From Tyto alba (taxonomy: Eukaryota; Chordata; Aves; Strigiformes; Tytonidae), in contig NW_024881327.1 in the NCBI RefSeq assembly GCF_018691265.1, positions 21,135,936-21,199,935 of the forward strand: a DNA stretch of 64,000 nt, written 5' to 3'. Positions within the stretch are counted from its first letter, which is position 1. The number at the start of each line of letters is the position of its first letter. The notes beneath the pieces are model-generated. The model ran no database searches. It was not told the origin of the DNA and saw only the letters and a program-made list of their open reading frames with translations. Positions 62,986 through 64,000 of this stretch are shown here, one piece after another. The position numbers were made by a program, and so were the translations under genes.

Positions 62986-64000
62986 TAGCATGAGTGAATT
63001 TTCCAGTTACAGCCCTGCATTCCTATGGCACAGACCAGACATAAAAGAAAATAAGAAGTGAAAGAGCGAGTGTTTGTGCTAATATGCATTCATGTTACCA
63101 TCTCTAAAAAGGGCTTCATATTAGAGAGGAATTGTAACTGCAATGATCATTGCAGGAAAAGTACTGCAATCAGATATGTGTTCACCTTCCCGTACATCCA
63201 AGACTAACAGAGGTGACTCCATTACATGCCATTTCTGTGTATTTTCTTATTATTGTATTGGAGGAAAACTCAGATCCAATTGGGTTTGCTTGAGTTAATC
63301 AATATAATCACAGTAACTCTGAGGAAACCATGTATGTTTACAGGCACTGAGAATAAAGCTATTTTGTGGTTTCTCAAATTTAAAGTTGCATACATTTGAC
63401 AATGTGTCCCTATCAAGGCCTAAAATCAATCATTACTATTCTCCCATAGACCTTCCAAAAAATAGACAGATGTGCTATAATTTTATTATGTTTAAATCTA
63501 TCCTATTGTTTCAGCATAATGCCTGGGTGAAAATAGAAACTCTTACTAAAAATGATGTTCACATCCTTGACGAGTTTAACTTTTATTTAACAAAAAAAAA
63601 TAGTTTAACTATCAAACAGTTAGCAGGAGCATTTTTAGATCCGTGCATGTTGCATTTTAAAAAAGTCAGGAGAATATAAATAATCAACTGGTTCTATGGC
63701 CTGCTTCTCAGCTGTTTTGTTCTTTGTATGTGCAGACACTGGGTGAGAATGTTCTTTAAATCACTTCATCCATCATGATATGATATATCCACATTTCTTG
63801 GTCCTTGGCCATTTAGGAACAATATGCACAAACAAAAAAGAACTCACAAATGAAATATGTGTAATTCTCAATTCATAATGACATATGCTACCTACTGTAA
63901 TAAGTATCACCTCAGAGGTTACAGTGTTTCACCACAGGAAAAACGTTCTGTTCCATAACCTGAACAGATGTTCATTTTATGAAGCACTGAGCTTTCAGAA

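Larger units (their letters stand above)
43445..64000 (-). other. MTNR1A: MTNR1A intron 1 (partial, runs off the window)
   Basis: No sequence resembling the GC-rich first exon (short N-terminus, TM1, then the basic loop ending just before the split Gly) was found on the minus strand from 43445 to the end. The stretch is therefore inferred to be intron 1, at least 20.5 kb long. It holds one CR1 fragment (46746-48630), a diverged local duplication near 61.3 and 62.9 kb, homopolymer runs and a TA repeat. The remainder (43467-46745, 48631-55592, 55616-58402, 58420-61299, 61436-62141 and 62986-64000) is AT-rich with nothing I can name. Annotation as intron depends on exon 1 lying beyond 64000. Confidence 0.7.

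Noticed and set aside
1..64000. CRISPR arrays, tRNA or rRNA genes, bacterial operons.
   Set aside because: No regularly spaced repeats with spacers, no cloverleaf or rRNA sequence, and no compact co-directional gene blocks. The DNA is vertebrate nuclear sequence.

Overview
The window looks like AT-rich, gene-poor bird nuclear DNA. The evidence is two CR1 LINE fragments (one still carrying the avian CR1 3' octamer repeat), an LTR that looks like an avian ERVL element, and a melatonin receptor exon very close to avian Mel1a. No bacterial, viral-genome or organelle organisation is present. Almost all short open frames are chance frames in non-coding DNA.

Layout. Bases 1-20770 are intergenic: no convincing exon, a 38-bp x3 tandem repeat, a 12-bp-stem hairpin and microsatellites. 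Bases 20771-26370 hold two same-strand LTR copies of one family: a 5' fragment (20771-21110) and a complete solo LTR (25298-26370) bounded by TG...CA, with CCAAT, TATA-like and AATAAA signals and a 5-bp target duplication. Bases 27690-29130 form a more GC-rich island of unknown origin. Bases 32626-34135 are a minus-strand CR1 fossil that lost its reverse transcriptase core. Bases 34136-42530 are intergenic, with two short exon-like stretches on the + strand (36934-37019 and 39397-39470) that I cannot assign.

The one certain protein-coding feature is the second and last coding exon of MTNR1A (melatonin receptor 1A), minus strand, 42576-43444. It runs from TM2 to the C-terminus and has an intact splice acceptor and stop codon. 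Exon 1 is not visible, so 43445-64000 is read as part of a long first intron, more than 20.5 kb. That intron carries a second CR1 fragment in the sense orientation (46746-48630), a diverged local duplication (61300-61435 and 62849-62985) and homopolymer tracts.

No new multi-gene system is visible. The observations most worth a second look are a perfect three-unit heat-shock-element match in the solo LTR promoter region (lost by one base in the older copy), the two orphan exon candidates, the RT-less CR1 open frame, the GC-rich island, and the hairpin and palindrome.
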